Source: Aquatica leii
Taxonomy: Eukaryota; Arthropoda; Insecta; Coleoptera; Lampyridae
Direction: 5' to 3'
Length of the DNA stretch: 64,000 nt
Assembly: GCA_035610365.1 (NCBI GenBank)
Contig: CM069432.1
Location: 3,658,001 to 3,722,000 of the forward strand
Position numbers and translations under genes: made by a program. Numbering within the stretch: position 1 is the first letter of the stretch; the number at the start of each line of letters is the position of its first letter. The notes under the pieces were generated by a model. That model made no database searches. It was given only the letters and a program-made list of their open reading frames with translations, and was not told the DNA's origin. This document shows, piece by piece, positions 22,725 to 34,333 of the stretch.

Positions 22725-23158
22725 ATTACGCCGTTCGGGTCAGTGGTTCGTGACGGTTCCGATTCATTAGTTTTCCGGAACATGTTTTTCCATATTGGCG
22801 CTAAATCGATTCCATTATCCCTATTAAAATAGTCGTACTTCTGGATTTCAATGGCTTCCTTGTATAGTCTAGGCCAGAAGTTTTAGGATTTAGCCAACAT
22901 TGTTGTCTCTTTAAATTTTATCGTGTGACCGGTGTCTAAAAAGTGTTCCGCAACAGCAGATTCTGTGTTATGTTTCTTTGTATCCCCCTTATGTTTTTTT
23001 AATCTGGTAGTTATGTTGCGTCCCGTTTGTCTTATGTAAGACAGCCCACACGAACAAGGGATGTGGTAGACCCCTGGTTCATCGAGTGGTGCTTTTGTTT
23101 CTTCTGATTTCGAGAAATTGGCGGATATTTTATTTGTTGCAGTGAAGATCACTTTGAT
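22725..23158 (-). pseudogene. 5'-truncated PLE endonuclease inserted in gypsy integrase
   Basis: From about 23158 the minus-strand frame changes from gypsy to PLE: NKISANFSKSEE, then GVYHIPCSCGLSYIRQTGR (Cys pair, YIG box with Gly changed to Arg, TGR), RLKKHKGDTKKH, SAVAEHFLDTGHTIKF. A stop follows MLAKS at 22883; the signal continues as FWPRLYKEAIEI and FNRDNGIDLAPIWK to about 22740. Only the C-terminal domain is present, as expected for 5' truncation during target-primed insertion. The first 91 codons share one open frame with the host integrase, making a 413-codon chimera. Confidence 0.85.
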
Positions 23159-24124
23159 ATTATATGCGGAATGGAGTTTTGCACAGACTTCATTGAAGAT
23201 TTTAGATAGGTCACTTAGTTCATTCGCGTAGTCATTCCTATTAGCGGGTGCGATTTCCGCGTCCTGATTTTGAGATACTACGCCATAATAATCTCCAGAC
23301 AAAGGTACTTTTCTTGCAAAATTGGGAAAAGAAGAGTCGTATCCTAGTACTTCATGCCGTAAATTATTAATTGCACACTGAATTTTCTGTAAATTTAAAT
23401 CCCATTCTGTATGCTCAGTGATGTAACTGCGACTTGCAGTTCCGATTACTCGATTCTTTCGTTCGACGAAGTTACATTGGGCGGAATAGACAGCATTAAA
23501 CCACATTTTCTGCACTTTGTACTGCGAACACAAATTTTTAAAAGTACAGCCAGAAAATTGTGGATTATCGCAAATAATAAACTGGCAAACTCCAAAAGTG
23601 AGAAAAACCTTGTCTTCAATAAAAGAAGTAATATGATAAGCTTTTGCACTTTTAAGGGGGCACAGCAAAGTATACTTAGTAAACCAATTTGAGACAACTA
23701 AAAGCCAACTGTACCCTCTTTTTGAGCGTGGAAAAGGACCCATTAAATCAACGGCAATAATTTGCCAAAGAAAATTACAAATCTTTTCTCTCCCCATTAG
23801 GCCAACTTTACCTTTATTTGGCGCTTTTTGCGCACCGCATATTTTACATGAACGAACGTACTTCAAAATATCCTGTCTCATCTTAGGCCAATAATATATT
23901 TCTTGAATTTTAGCCAAAGTTTTATTAAAGCCAAAATGAGAATAAGTTGGAGGATCATGACAAGATGTGATCACTTGCTTACGCAATGAGTTTGGAACTA
24001 AAAGTTCCCATTCTTTAAAATTACTCGGAATGTAAGAATTGACAGGAGCAAATTTGTATATTAGATTATTTTCAATTTTCCACTGCGGAAATTTGTCGGG
24101 AAGATCATTAATGTTTCGACGCAT
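23159..24124 (-). pseudogene. Ty3/gypsy integrase (open), upstream half of a chimeric ORF
   Basis: An open reading frame runs from 24124. The H-H-C-C zinc region comes first (SHFGFNKTLAKIQEIYYW, then CKICGAQK), followed by the catalytic Asp in IIAVDLMGPF, Asp in IICDNPQFSG, and Glu in NFVERKNRV. All three catalytic residues are kept. The C-terminal tail (NELSDLSKIFNEVCAKLHSAYN) is cut by the PLE at 23158, so the GPY/F and final part are missing here. The first residues (PWYIKMRRN) follow a deletion that removed the end of RNase H. It belongs to the element whose LTR is at 27605-28502. Confidence 0.9.
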
Positions 24125-25979
24125 TTTAATATACCATGGATCTAAATTTTCTATGTATGCTCAAAAACGTTCAATTGCAAAGATGACAGCCAAACATTCG
24201 CGTTCTGTGGTCGTGTAGTTGCGTTCAGCAGGAGCGAGCGTCCTACTACAATAAGCTATAATTCTTTCTTCGCCATCTAAAATTTGTGTTAGAACACTTC
24301 CAAGACCGGTATTGGATGCATCGCATTGAATAATAAAAGGTTTATTGAAATCGGGCTGTGATAAAATTGGTGTTGATATCAGACAGGATTTTATCTTTAG
24401 AAACGCAGCTGCTGCGTTATCCGACTAGGGAATAGGTTGTTTTTTTTTCTTTCTTTTAATGAGATCATTAAGTGGTGAGACGAGAGTTGAAAAATTATTG
24501 ATGAATCGCCTATACCAACTACACATTTCGATAAATCGTTTAATTTCAGTGGATGTTTTAGGTCGAGGATAATTAATCATCGTCTCCACTTTTTCGGGAT
24601 CGGTTCTTAATGAATTTTGTCCGACAATAAAACCTAAAAATTTTAATGATGTGTTGAAAAATTCGCATTTGTCAATATTTATAGTTAAATTTGCTTCCTT
24701 TAAACGAATCTTGACTTCTGATAGCAAATTTAAATGTTCTTCGAAAGTTGACGAACATATTATTATGTCGTCTAGATAGGCAAAAATGTTAGGAACGTAT
24801 TTAGATCCAAAAATTGCGTCAACAAGCCGTTGTTGTGTCTGTGCGGCATTACGTAAGCCAAAAGGCATTGTAACAAATTCAAAGTGACCTCTATCAACAA
24901 CGCTAAACGCGGTTTTTTTTCTAGATGTTGGATCAAGTGGTACTTGCCAAAAAGCTTTTCGAAGGTCAATTGAAGAGATATATTTAGCATCCCTTAACAT
25001 ATTTAAGATTCTATCTATGTGTGAAAGTAGATACGAATCGTGTTTTGTAATATCATTTAAAGGGCGGCCATCGAAACAGAACCGGTACTCACCGGACCTT
25101 TTTTTTTACGAGTAGGACAGGGGAGCACCACGGGCTTGAAGAAGGATGTACTACCCTTAATTTTAACATATCATCTAGTCCTTGGTTTAAAATATTAAAC
25201 ATATGTGGAACAAATAGAAATGGCCTTTTTCGAAAAGGTTTAGCATCTCCGGTATGTATGTTCATGTATATTGTATTTGTGCGACTTAATTTATTTTTGC
25301 TACTCATTTCTTCAAAAGATTTTATGATTTCATTAACTTTTGCTTGTTGGAATGGGTTTAACTCGTTTATGGAAAACAATTGATGAATACTAACGGTATT
25401 ACCTAAATTATACAAACTGGAATTAGACTGAACCTGCCAACAGTTATTTTTGAAATCAATATTTAATTGAAATGATTTAATAAAATCTGAACCGAGAATA
25501 AAATCGTGCGTAAGAGAAAGAGCTACAAAACAGTTTATTACTTTAGCGTTTCCTTCAACAGTGACTGGAAGATCCACAGAGGTATTAACAGGGGTGTTAT
25601 CGCCATTAGCTAAAATTAGTATTTGATCATTTGGGTAATGTTTTAATTTGAGGTTTTTTATAACATTTAAGCCATTACCTCCAATTACTGAAGAGGTTGC
25701 ATCAGTATCAAGAAGAGCAGTACATTCAATATCGAAAATTTTAATTGGTATATAACAACGCTTATTATACAACTTACTTATTAAAAGAGGAGATACTTGT
25801 TCTGTTAACCTATCTTTTTTTGTCGAACCGCGGTAAAATTCTTTGACTGCATTAACCCAATTTCGCCATTCGTGATTATCGGTAAAAGTGAACTTAGAGT
25901 GTTTGGCCTGTTTAGAAAGGAAGGAACGTCGGCCAAAGGTGCGTTCTTTCTTTAAGAGTTTTTTGGACAATGGGGACAA
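24125..25979 (-). pseudogene. Ty3/gypsy protease, reverse transcriptase and RNase H
   Basis: The 296-codon frame 25979-25089 holds the aspartic protease (ALLDTDATSSVIGG; the active-site DTG has become DTD) and the start of RT (DAKPFRKRP, SSPWCSPVLLVKKK). A frame change near 25090 leads to the RT palm in 25000-24425: SSIDLRKAFWQVPL, FVTMPFGLRNA, and the catalytic box FAYLDDIII, then KCEFF, LGFIVG and CSWYRRFI. A stop near 24425 is followed by RNase H (IIQCDASNTGLGSVL with the catalytic Asp, TTERECLAVIFAIERF with the Glu). RNase H breaks off after ERF, joining directly to integrase sequence near 24165, so its C-terminal third is deleted. Confidence 0.9.
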
Positions 25980-27257
25980 TTCGAAATTTCAACGTTTGGG
26001 TATCCACATCGGTGACAGAATAAATTTCTTTTTGCTAAACAAAATTGAAAGGCATGATTAGGTTGTTTGCAGTTCCAGCAAATGACTTTGAGACTTTGCT
26101 TTTCTGTTGGTTCATTTTGATTCTGTAAATTTATTTTAGATTTATTGCTAATTGAGTAAGTATTCGTTTTTGGGTTAGTGTGGAACTGAACCGATTGCAC
26201 TTTATGTGTAGAACTTCTATCGGTGGTTTGTATACCACTGGATGTATCAACTACAGACGTGAGATTTACTTTTGGGTGAATAAATTGAAGCAGCTTCTAA
26301 TTTTTTGCATAAAGAGTTTAACTCGCTTACAGAAGAAACATCTCGAAGTACCAAGTGAGAGATGTATTCTGGTAAGAGGTTAGACATGATTATTCTAATT
26401 TTTTGTAGTTTCAAGAGGGGATTCACTTAATTTAGAAAATAAATTTTCTAAGTGTGCTATAAAAATAGTAACGTGTTCGGTCCGTTTTTGTTTACGTGAT
26501 TAATTTGTTCCCAAATTTGGTCTTCATAGTCCGTTGGTAAAAATTCGCATTTTAGTAAAGAAACGAGTGAAGTCCAGTCAGAAATGATGTTTTTAACACT
26601 GCGAAACCAAATAAAAGCATCATCGACAAATAATTCTACCGCCGAATTGAAAAGTTCATCATTGTAAATTTTTTGAGATTTACTTAGATCGGTAACGTGT
26701 TCGAGAAACGAGGGTAGTTTGCCTGGATCTCCATTAAATGTAATATTTAAATCGAAGACATTAGTATATCGTTAATTTCAATTTACTATGGGTGGTTGGA
26801 CATTAATTACAGGAGTAGCAGCAGAAAATGTGGTCGACGTATTGATTGGTTCCGATTGACTTAGTGATTCTTCTAAATCAGCATCAAGAAGCAAATCATT
26901 CGCGTACAATTCGTTCTTGACATCTGGAGTAATTAATCGTAGAATTCTACTAGTGACATGAGTAATTCTAGAGCAAAGTCATTTATAAAGCGAATCATTT
27001 GAAGAACCTTCAAATTCTTTTATTAAAGTTTCAATTGCATTTAAGGTATTATTAATTTCTTTGATTTGAGTTTTTAATGACACGTCGTATTTATCTAAAT
27101 TAATCAAAGAAACACCTGAGGTACGTTCTTTATCGAGCACGCGACACAAAATTTTCCTCTTTTCGTCATGCAGACGTGAAATATTAATGCCTCTTATTAA
27201 TAATTCGTATGTTAATTTGGCAATTAACAAATACTTAGGCCTAATAACATCGACCAT
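25952..27257 (-). pseudogene. Ty3/gypsy gag with zinc knuckles
   Basis: The ATG at 27257 opens a 92-codon frame (MVDVIRPKYLL) followed by decayed gag to about 26240. At 26200-25952 the nucleocapsid part has two Cys-rich knuckles (CWNCKQPNHAFQFC, a C-x2-C-x4-H-x4-C type, and CHRCGYPN...CPHC), which bind the RNA genome. It overlaps the start of the protease-containing frame by 28 bases, as in elements using frameshifting, though here decay could explain it. Upstream is the primer-binding site and LTR. Confidence 0.75.
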
Positions 27258-27586
27258 TTTATGGTAATTAATAATTATAGATTTTAATAAAATTGTGTTG
27301 TTTTGAGACTTTTAAATGTACTAAAAGAATTTAAACAAATATTACAGATTAGGTATTCAATTGCAAGTAAAATATACTAAAGTGCAATAATCGATTGTTA
27401 ATAAAATACCGATTTTGAACAAATGTGTGACCTTTAGATAAATGAAAACGCACATAACGAATTTAATACAAAATTAAGTTAAATAAACACTTAAAATGTT
27501 GTGCTTTAGCAGTGAAATTTTGACTATTAATAAAAAAGGCATAGGGTGATTGAATTATGTAATAAATATTTTAAATAAGGCCCCAC

Positions 27587-27720
27587 GTTGGGCGCCAAAA
27601 TTAGTGTAACGTGTTTTGTTGACACTGCGCGGCTACTTTACGTCGTACAGGCTGTCGTGGTTCTTATTACATCAAAGTATGGATGTCTAACTCAATCACC
27701 CTAATTACCGTTGGGCGCCA
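27587..27720 (-). other. Two primer-binding-site-like motifs
   Basis: On the minus strand TGGCGCCCAAC appears twice: 27597-27587 and 27720-27710, 123 bases apart. The first, followed by GTGGGGCC, lies between the LTR end (27605) and gag, the normal place for tRNA priming of minus-strand synthesis. The second lies inside the presumed LTR. An inverted repeat (AGGGTGATTGA at about 27544, TCAATCACCCT at about 27696) flanks the first motif. Confidence 0.55.
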
Positions 27721-28502
27721 TTCAGTTATGTCCGAATTGGAACGGAAGATATTAACTTACTTTGTTAGATATAAAAAGAAATAACAATAAAAGGACTTTT
27801 CCACACTTTACAAAGATATAATTAAAAAATTAACAATAAAAAAATTATGAAACTTAATTGTTTTGTCTTCTTATCAATTGTTAGATTTTACATATATTAT
27901 ATTAAAATGATTTACCTATTCTCGTACTTAAATATAAATGCATCAATCAATAGTGTACTGAAGTAGGTGCGCGTTACTTGGCAATTTGCTTGGGTGGCGT
28001 CCACTGACAGCGTCTTAGCTTCCACTACTGCTCACACTTAACTTCGGCCAAAGGTGTCTAATCGTGCCAGTCTTTCTATCTTGACTAGAGGCTGATATGA
28101 TGGCAAAAAAAGGGGTAAAGCCAGTGGTCAACTGGCGTCAGGTAAAATAATAGAGAGCAAATGCTAATAATCTAATCCGCCAAAGGCGATAATTTACATC
28201 TATTGATGTTCGGCAATTCTGTCACACCGTTTGCACTGAACGAGTACCCGAGACAGAATGGCATTTTTATCAGATGTTTATTTAAAGACGTGTGATTTTT
28301 GAATTTGCGCACGACTCATAAATACTCTTAATATTGAAGAATACAAAGTTGCCTAGGCCGAAGGCGTGTAAACCGTAATAGAATGTGACAAGGAACATTA
28401 TAATGTTTGGGTGTTGTACTGAACAACAAAAAAACATTATAGTAGCACCATTTTTTAAAACTTACTCACAGCACAACAGCAATAGACTATCACAGCGTGA
28501 CA
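27605..28502 (-). repeat. Candidate 5' LTR of the minus-strand gypsy element
   Basis: On the plus strand the segment starts TGTAACG and ends CGTGACA, near-perfect short inverted ends (6 of 7), with TG..CA termini typical of LTRs, length 898. It directly precedes the primer-binding site and gag of the element. No 3' LTR is available, because the element is broken by the PLE at 23158, so the outer boundary is tentative. Confidence 0.5.
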
Positions 28503-30484
28503 ATATCACAGGTATTTATAACAAACAAAGAATATTTTAGTCATGTGTTTCAGTCATTAAAACAATCCCACCGGACAGAATTAAAATTATCTATATTTGT
28601 TTGCTTTACTTAGGTATTGAATAGACCTATAAAATATGATTCATTCCGAAATCTTTCCGGTTTTGTAATTTAAGTAAGATTCTGTAATACGTTATTGTCA
28701 TCTACGTATGAATACACTGTTTACACAAACTTTTCAAAATTTATATGTAAAATAATACTCTTTAAAAAGGCAAAAAAGACTAAAAATTACAAAAAAAGGC
28801 AAAATAGGTAGGCTCCAGGCATTTGTCTGTTATTACGAATTAAAAATCAGAAAGTTTTCATAAAACTTAATGGTTGTTTACTATGTCAGATAAATTGAAT
28901 TACAAAAGTTATAAAAGAATACAAACCGAAAAAAAGTTTATATAGCGTTAAAAAAAATAAATTATGTTACTAACAGTATAATTTAAGATAAAACATTTAA
29001 ATTAGCTTGTACAAAAAATTTATTTATTTCAAATCTCTGTTAGAGATCTTTGTACGTAAGATAATAAATAACCGAGGTTTGTTGTAATTTGCTTTTTACT
29101 AATTAGTAATCTTTTTGTGTGCAATGTTTTATATTATATCATGTTACACCTTGTTTAATACACATTTTAAATTGCGAGTTAAATAAGTCCGATAAAAATT
29201 GAGTTTTTAAAAGTATATATAGTTTGATTAATTCATAAAAACTTTTGATTATTCAACAATTGGTTTTATGGTTACCAACATCCTAGCCGTAGCATAGCGA
29301 AAACGTGTTAATGCAATCAACTTTTCCTCCGGGGAAATCACTTTTATTCCTATAATATGTTTCAAGGCTAATTTATTAGTATCATCCAAGTGTACCACTG
29401 CTTAAGTATATGTGAAAATAATGCGTTATAGCGGAATTTCTATGTATTAAAGGATTTTCATTTATTACTATTTACAGTATTTACCACTCCATTCGAATTT
29501 ATATATGCCCGACTGCTGCTGTAAAACATTACTGATGAGTTTTTATATGCTATATTTACCTCTTTATATTAGACATAATTACTGAGTAAGTTGATGTAAA
29601 TATCTCTATCTTTAATACCAATTTATTATTTTTCGCTACAAAAACCTTTAGTTTGCGCTTGACTAATTTTTGTTAATAAGCAAAAGCTTAATTAAAAATA
29701 GTAAGAAAATTAATATTTGTTTTGCAAAATAATAAAATATTATTCGTATAGAATATACAAAACAAAATGTACAATATATACAATTCCATTCTCAATTGTA
29801 CTTAATATATATAATATATACCTTTTTTTTGTTTATTTGTTGGAGAACTGTTTATTTCGTGCTATCATTTTATTAAGGATCCACTCGTTTTGTACAAATT
29901 GAACAGTACTTTTGATTTTGATGAGGGTTTTTATTTTTTTTGTTGGTGTCTGACTGCAATAGTAGAACTACACAAAAAATAACTACAACTGAACAGAATG
30001 AAAATAAAAGTCAATTCAAATAAAACTTTTACAGGTTACTTCTTTCGTATTAGTTTTATAACGATTTTTCTTGTGAACATTTACTTACGATATACGAGCA
30101 GCTCTAGTTTAATTTGATCTGTTTTTTACTTTACTAAAACATCATTATTGTCATTATTTTATAGAAGATGGTGTATGTGTTTAAAAAAAAACATTATTTT
30201 TAATCTTAAGATTACTGTGGTAGATTAATATACCATTTTAAACATCCCAGTGAACGCTTTTGCGGGTATTAAATATAAGATACATAAAAATGTACTACGT
30301 ATTTACATACATTTTAGATATATTTTTGGTGAAAAATAGTGCCTACATTTCTGTTCATATATAGTATATGTATATTGAATTACGTATAATGTACACTGCT
30401 TCAAAAAAGTAATTGGACACTTTTAAGCGCGACCTGCAAGGTAGGCAAACAAACTTACATTATATTATAACGCCTAGTAAAATT
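28503..30484. other. AT-rich spacer, no recognised feature
   Basis: About 2 kb with no coding similarity. The frame 29717-29902 (+) is Tyr/Ile-rich low complexity. Confidence 0.5.
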
Positions 30485-31055
30485 TGACAGCTGTTACAAG
30501 CTTTATGTCTTACGAACCTTGCACGGCCAACTCACACAGTCGGAGGTAGGGGAGGTTCACAGGAAGTATGCTTAAGGGCGCCAGAGCTAATCCAAGATAA
30601 CACTCCTGCCTCGCTCACGACAGACGATCCAAACTTGTAACCCAATTGGAGGTTCGTAATCCTTCTTACTCTGATGTTCGAGTAGTCAAAATTAGGTAAT
30701 AGCTAACGATAATCACAGGAGAAAGAAAAATAAAAAGAGAGATTAACAATTATAATCTCTTTAATGTCTTAACGTTGGATACTAATAAGAATATATGAAG
30801 TTTCTTCACCTATCGATGCTCGAATGGTTTCCATGTAGAATTAACAAATATCACAGTTTTGCTTTAGTAGCGCAGTAAATTGACAACTATACGCTAAATG
30901 CGCAAACCTTAAATACTTGAATGAATAACAATTTTTATTAACAAGTAAAGGATCCTTTGATTTCATTCTACATAATCTACTAGATTATATCGAAGTTCTC
31001 ATACATGAATGCCGCAGTATCGGCAACACACACTACACATTGAAATTATGTCGAA
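30485..31055 (+). repeat. Dispersed LTR-like repeat, family A, copy 3 (3'-truncated)
   Basis: Starts TGACAGCTGTTACAAGC. It shows ACCTTGCACGGCCAACTC, CAGTCGGAGGTAGGGGAGG, AAGGGCGCCAGAGCTAATCC, CGCTCACGACAGACG, GGAGGTTCGTAA, GTTCGAGTAGTC and GCAGTATCGGCAACACAC (about 31017-31034). Similarity to copy 4 ends shortly after, so about 60% of the unit is missing. Confidence 0.7.
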
Positions 31056-31689
31056 ATGGACAGCACCGAAAGTCTCAGAATAAATATGTTTTTATGATTA
31101 AATAAGTTCCATCTATAGCTCAAATAATGATAAAATGTATGATCAAATATGAAACTACTGTACTAATTAGCCTAAAAGTTTTAATATATCTGGATTAAAT
31201 TAAAGAACATTATTATCATCATTAAAACGTAATTAGTGGTCGAACAATTGCAGTATAAATTCCCATTACTCCTTTTAAATTATTGGTAAGAAAAATTAAA
31301 GGATACATATCTTCGTTTATAAAATCAAGTGTAACTTCTCATACAGAACGCTAAAAAAATTCCAAATAAAATTTTTAAATACATACCTATGCTGTAAATC
31401 TAAAAATCATAAAATTTAAAAAAATGCGAAATGCATTTTTCCGCTTTCTCTTGGTAACATTTAATTTAAGTATTAAGTATTTCTAGGAAATATAACTTTA
31501 ATAGTAATGAACTGAAATTTTAGATTATTACAGTAGCTACTACATTTTAATAGAAATAATACCTTAGATTTTATTATAAATTATACATAAACACTATTTA
31601 TATTACAAGAACAAACGTAGATACACAAAATCCTAATAAAATACATGATGTAAAAATGTATTATATAAAAAAATAACACCTTTCCAATC
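31056..31689. other. AT-rich spacer, no recognised feature
   Basis: No coding similarity or repeat structure seen. Confidence 0.4.
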
Positions 31690-31850
31690 AAAATTAAAAA
31701 GTTCTTCTGAAAACTACAATCTTCGGTAGGCATTTTCTTCAGTTATTACAGGTTTCTTTATAGGTCGATAGCAGCTTATTCCTTCAGCTTTCAAAATATT
31801 CCTTATTGTTTGCAAACTGCATTGTAGCTGTAGTCTTTTGTGAATCAAAA
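31690..31850 (-). pseudogene. Tc1/mariner-like transposase fragment (HTH region)
   Basis: The minus strand reads SLQTIRNILKAEGISCYRPI, then KKPVITEENAYRRL. This fits the second helix-turn-helix and linker of Tc1-type transposases ('T-I-x-R-x-L-x-x-x-G', then 'x-x-K-P-x-L-T'). No DDE core was found next to it. Short, so only moderately supported. Confidence 0.5.
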
Positions 31851-32834
31851 TTACTTACTTGAAGAAAAAGGAAAAAATAAGAAAAGCTAATATTTTGCAT
31901 AAGGTAATGCTTTAAGGGCCCAGAACGTTTAAATACAACTGTAAAGCACAATTAAGTACGGTCCCATGAGCTGTGAAGAAGGTTTAAAATAAACTTCGTC
32001 TTGCGGTTCATGGACTGTGATAAAAGTTAAGCCGCGGGGCTGAATGTGTTAAATACTAGCCATTTGTCTCAGCTTCGGTATGTATATCCCACGATCTGAC
32101 ATGTTTTAGGTTAATCGTTACTTATAATTATCAGGTTTTCAAAGTATTGGGTATTCAAAAAAATTATTTTCTCTTTAAACCAAGTTTGAGACTTAACGTT
32201 TATATTATTAATTTAGAAATAAACGTTGATTATTTTGTACAAAAAAAGAGACTGATTTTTCCAATGTTTGGTGATATATTTTCATTATTTAGTTTTAGCA
32301 AAAACCTGTAAGAATTCTGTTTTGATTTATAGATAACGAAACTCATATTAGTTTTAATTTCTAGTTTAGTTAGATCTAACTAAAGATAACTAAAAGAATA
32401 TTAATTTTCTCACCACTTGTTTTTTTTGTTATAATATAAATAAAATTTCACGAAAGCCGCCTAAAAATAAAACTCTACAGGCACAGATCAGTAAATTTGA
32501 GTTACGCATACCTTCTGCTTAATGCAGTTTAAAACTAGTAGGTTCGACATCATCTATAAATTGGGTTAAATCAGCAAAGTTGAAGTATTTTTTTCGTGTA
32601 TTACGACAGTGTAATAAAAAAAATTGAACATCGGATTTTACCTATATTCATAAAAATCCATTTTCTATGAAAAAAATGCATACTACGAAAAATGTTATAA
32701 GAATTTGAAATGGGAATTAAGATTACAATTGTTCAAGCCTTAATTAGGTTCAAATGATGATAATATTTCTTTCATAAAAAAAATCGGAATGTTGACTTTA
32801 ATTTAATCCGGAAATATTAAAAATTTATTCTAAT
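31851..32834. other. AT-rich spacer, no recognised feature
   Basis: No coding similarity identified. Confidence 0.4.
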
Positions 32835-33350
32835 TAAAACTGCAATTTTAAATTTCGAGGCAACAGGCCTCACTAATACAAGAACTTAATGCTATGATTT
32901 TAGCTTCGGTAGTTGAGACTTTGTTTCTTTGAATTCCATGACAAAATATATAAAGACAAAAACTACTTTTTGATTTCCTATCAGTATAGTATCGCCTCCC
33001 CAATCTGCGTCAGCAAAACCTGACAAAATAACATTATTGCTTCTACAAAAACCAACTTAAGTTCAAGATAACCTTTGATGTACCTTAACACTATTTTTAA
33101 CTTTTACTTGCACAATTTTTCTATCTATACAACAAACTAATACTTGAACATAGATCGGGTCTAGTCTCTAGCATAGCATACATTATACATCTATTGGTCT
33201 ACAGACCTACAAGTCTAGAATCTAGCATACCAAATTTTGTATGAATACTTTCTAAATAATGTTTTTGGCTTAGTGCAATCATACCAGTTTGCATATCTTG
33301 TTCTACAGAAACACCTAGACAATTCAGAAAAAACAATTATCTTTTAACAT
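32835..33350 (-). pseudogene. Ty1/copia RT end and RNase H, fragment
   Basis: The minus strand reads MIALSQKHYLESIHTKFGM, then MYAMLETRPDLCSSISLL (the conserved linker after copia RT), then GFADADWGGDT (RNase H catalytic Asp), then VSTTEAKIIALSSCISEACC (the copia 'S-T-E-A-E' box). Several frame changes and stops; the gag, protease, integrase and LTRs are absent. It lies next to, but belongs to a different class from, the gypsy element at 33480. Confidence 0.82.
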
Positions 33351-33479
33351 TTATCGATATTTGCAAGATACCTAGATGTTTCTTCCAAACATGCCTAGTA
33401 TCTGTACGTTATTATACATGCTTAAGTTAATGCAGTTTTTATAAGTAAATATGTATGCATAAACAAGACATTGAGACAA

Positions 33480-34333
33480 ATTTTTTTGTATAAATATAGT
33501 TTCTCAATCTTTTTCTAATGGTTTCTTTACGCTAAAATATTTTCCTGATCTACCATTGTGCGTATGCTGCAGCACCTGTAACACTCGGCTTTCGGCACTA
33601 CTAACTGCAGTTTGTTTTTCGTGCTTTCGATATTTTCTAGGAATTGCTTAAGAAGACCATCTTCCACTTTCAAGGGGTCCTACTGCGCACACTATGCTTA
33701 GATGTACCCAAAGCACTTGTTTCTTCCTAGGTTGGTTGTTAGCCGTTTGTTTACCAATTCAGGAGTAATTTTATTTTGAAATAGTTTTGTTGTTTGTCAC
33801 GCAACTGCTCAACTTCTGAATTGTCATCAACCATAGCAGTTTTTTGGAAACATTTAATTTTATCTTCAAGTCGCGAATAATAGCTGCTAACTGCCGAACA
33901 TCAACTTCTAGGCAAGGCGTTAGCGTTCCGATGACTGCTTCCTCCACGGTGTTTTGTGTCTATTAATACTGTCGCAGTCTCTTGATTTATCTTGTTGCTT
34001 GTCCTCTTAGATTACTAAACTGCCACAGCCATTTTAATGCGGCGTGGTCCGTTCTTAGTAAATTGCACCTTGCGTCAATATCCAAACAAATTTGCCATCT
34101 TCTCTTGGATAAATTAAAATCGGCGAAGTAACCAGGGCCTGCTATAGTTGATGGAAAGCGTTTTCGCAGTCTTCATTCTATCTAAACTTTGTTTTTTTGA
34201 TCAATTTTATCAATTGTTTGACAATGTTGGCAAATCCATGTACAAATCGTCTATAATAAGTGCACAACTTAAAAAAACTGCAAATTTTATGCTTGTTACG
34301 GACGAAATTTTCATTACGTGCGACTATGTATAT
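33480..34333 (-). pseudogene. Ty3/gypsy RT end, RNase H and integrase start (element 2, distal part)
   Basis: From 34333 down: VRNKHKICSFFKLCTYYRRF and VHGFANIVKQLIKL (RT connection region), NEDCENAF, then a strongly decayed RNase H. Near 33690-33590 is the region before integrase (KVEDGLLKQF, LQLVVPKAE), followed by the first zinc ligands of integrase (the HxHNG-like part about 33560) and LEKIEKLYLY near 33490, where the signal ends. In-frame stops and frameshifts are common. It continues the element whose gag and RT start lie at 35768-37330; the two are separated by family A copy 4. Confidence 0.75.

Noticed and set aside
23411-23697. Open frames of 83-93 codons on both strands inside the gypsy integrase
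   Set aside because: Shadows of the integrase frame.
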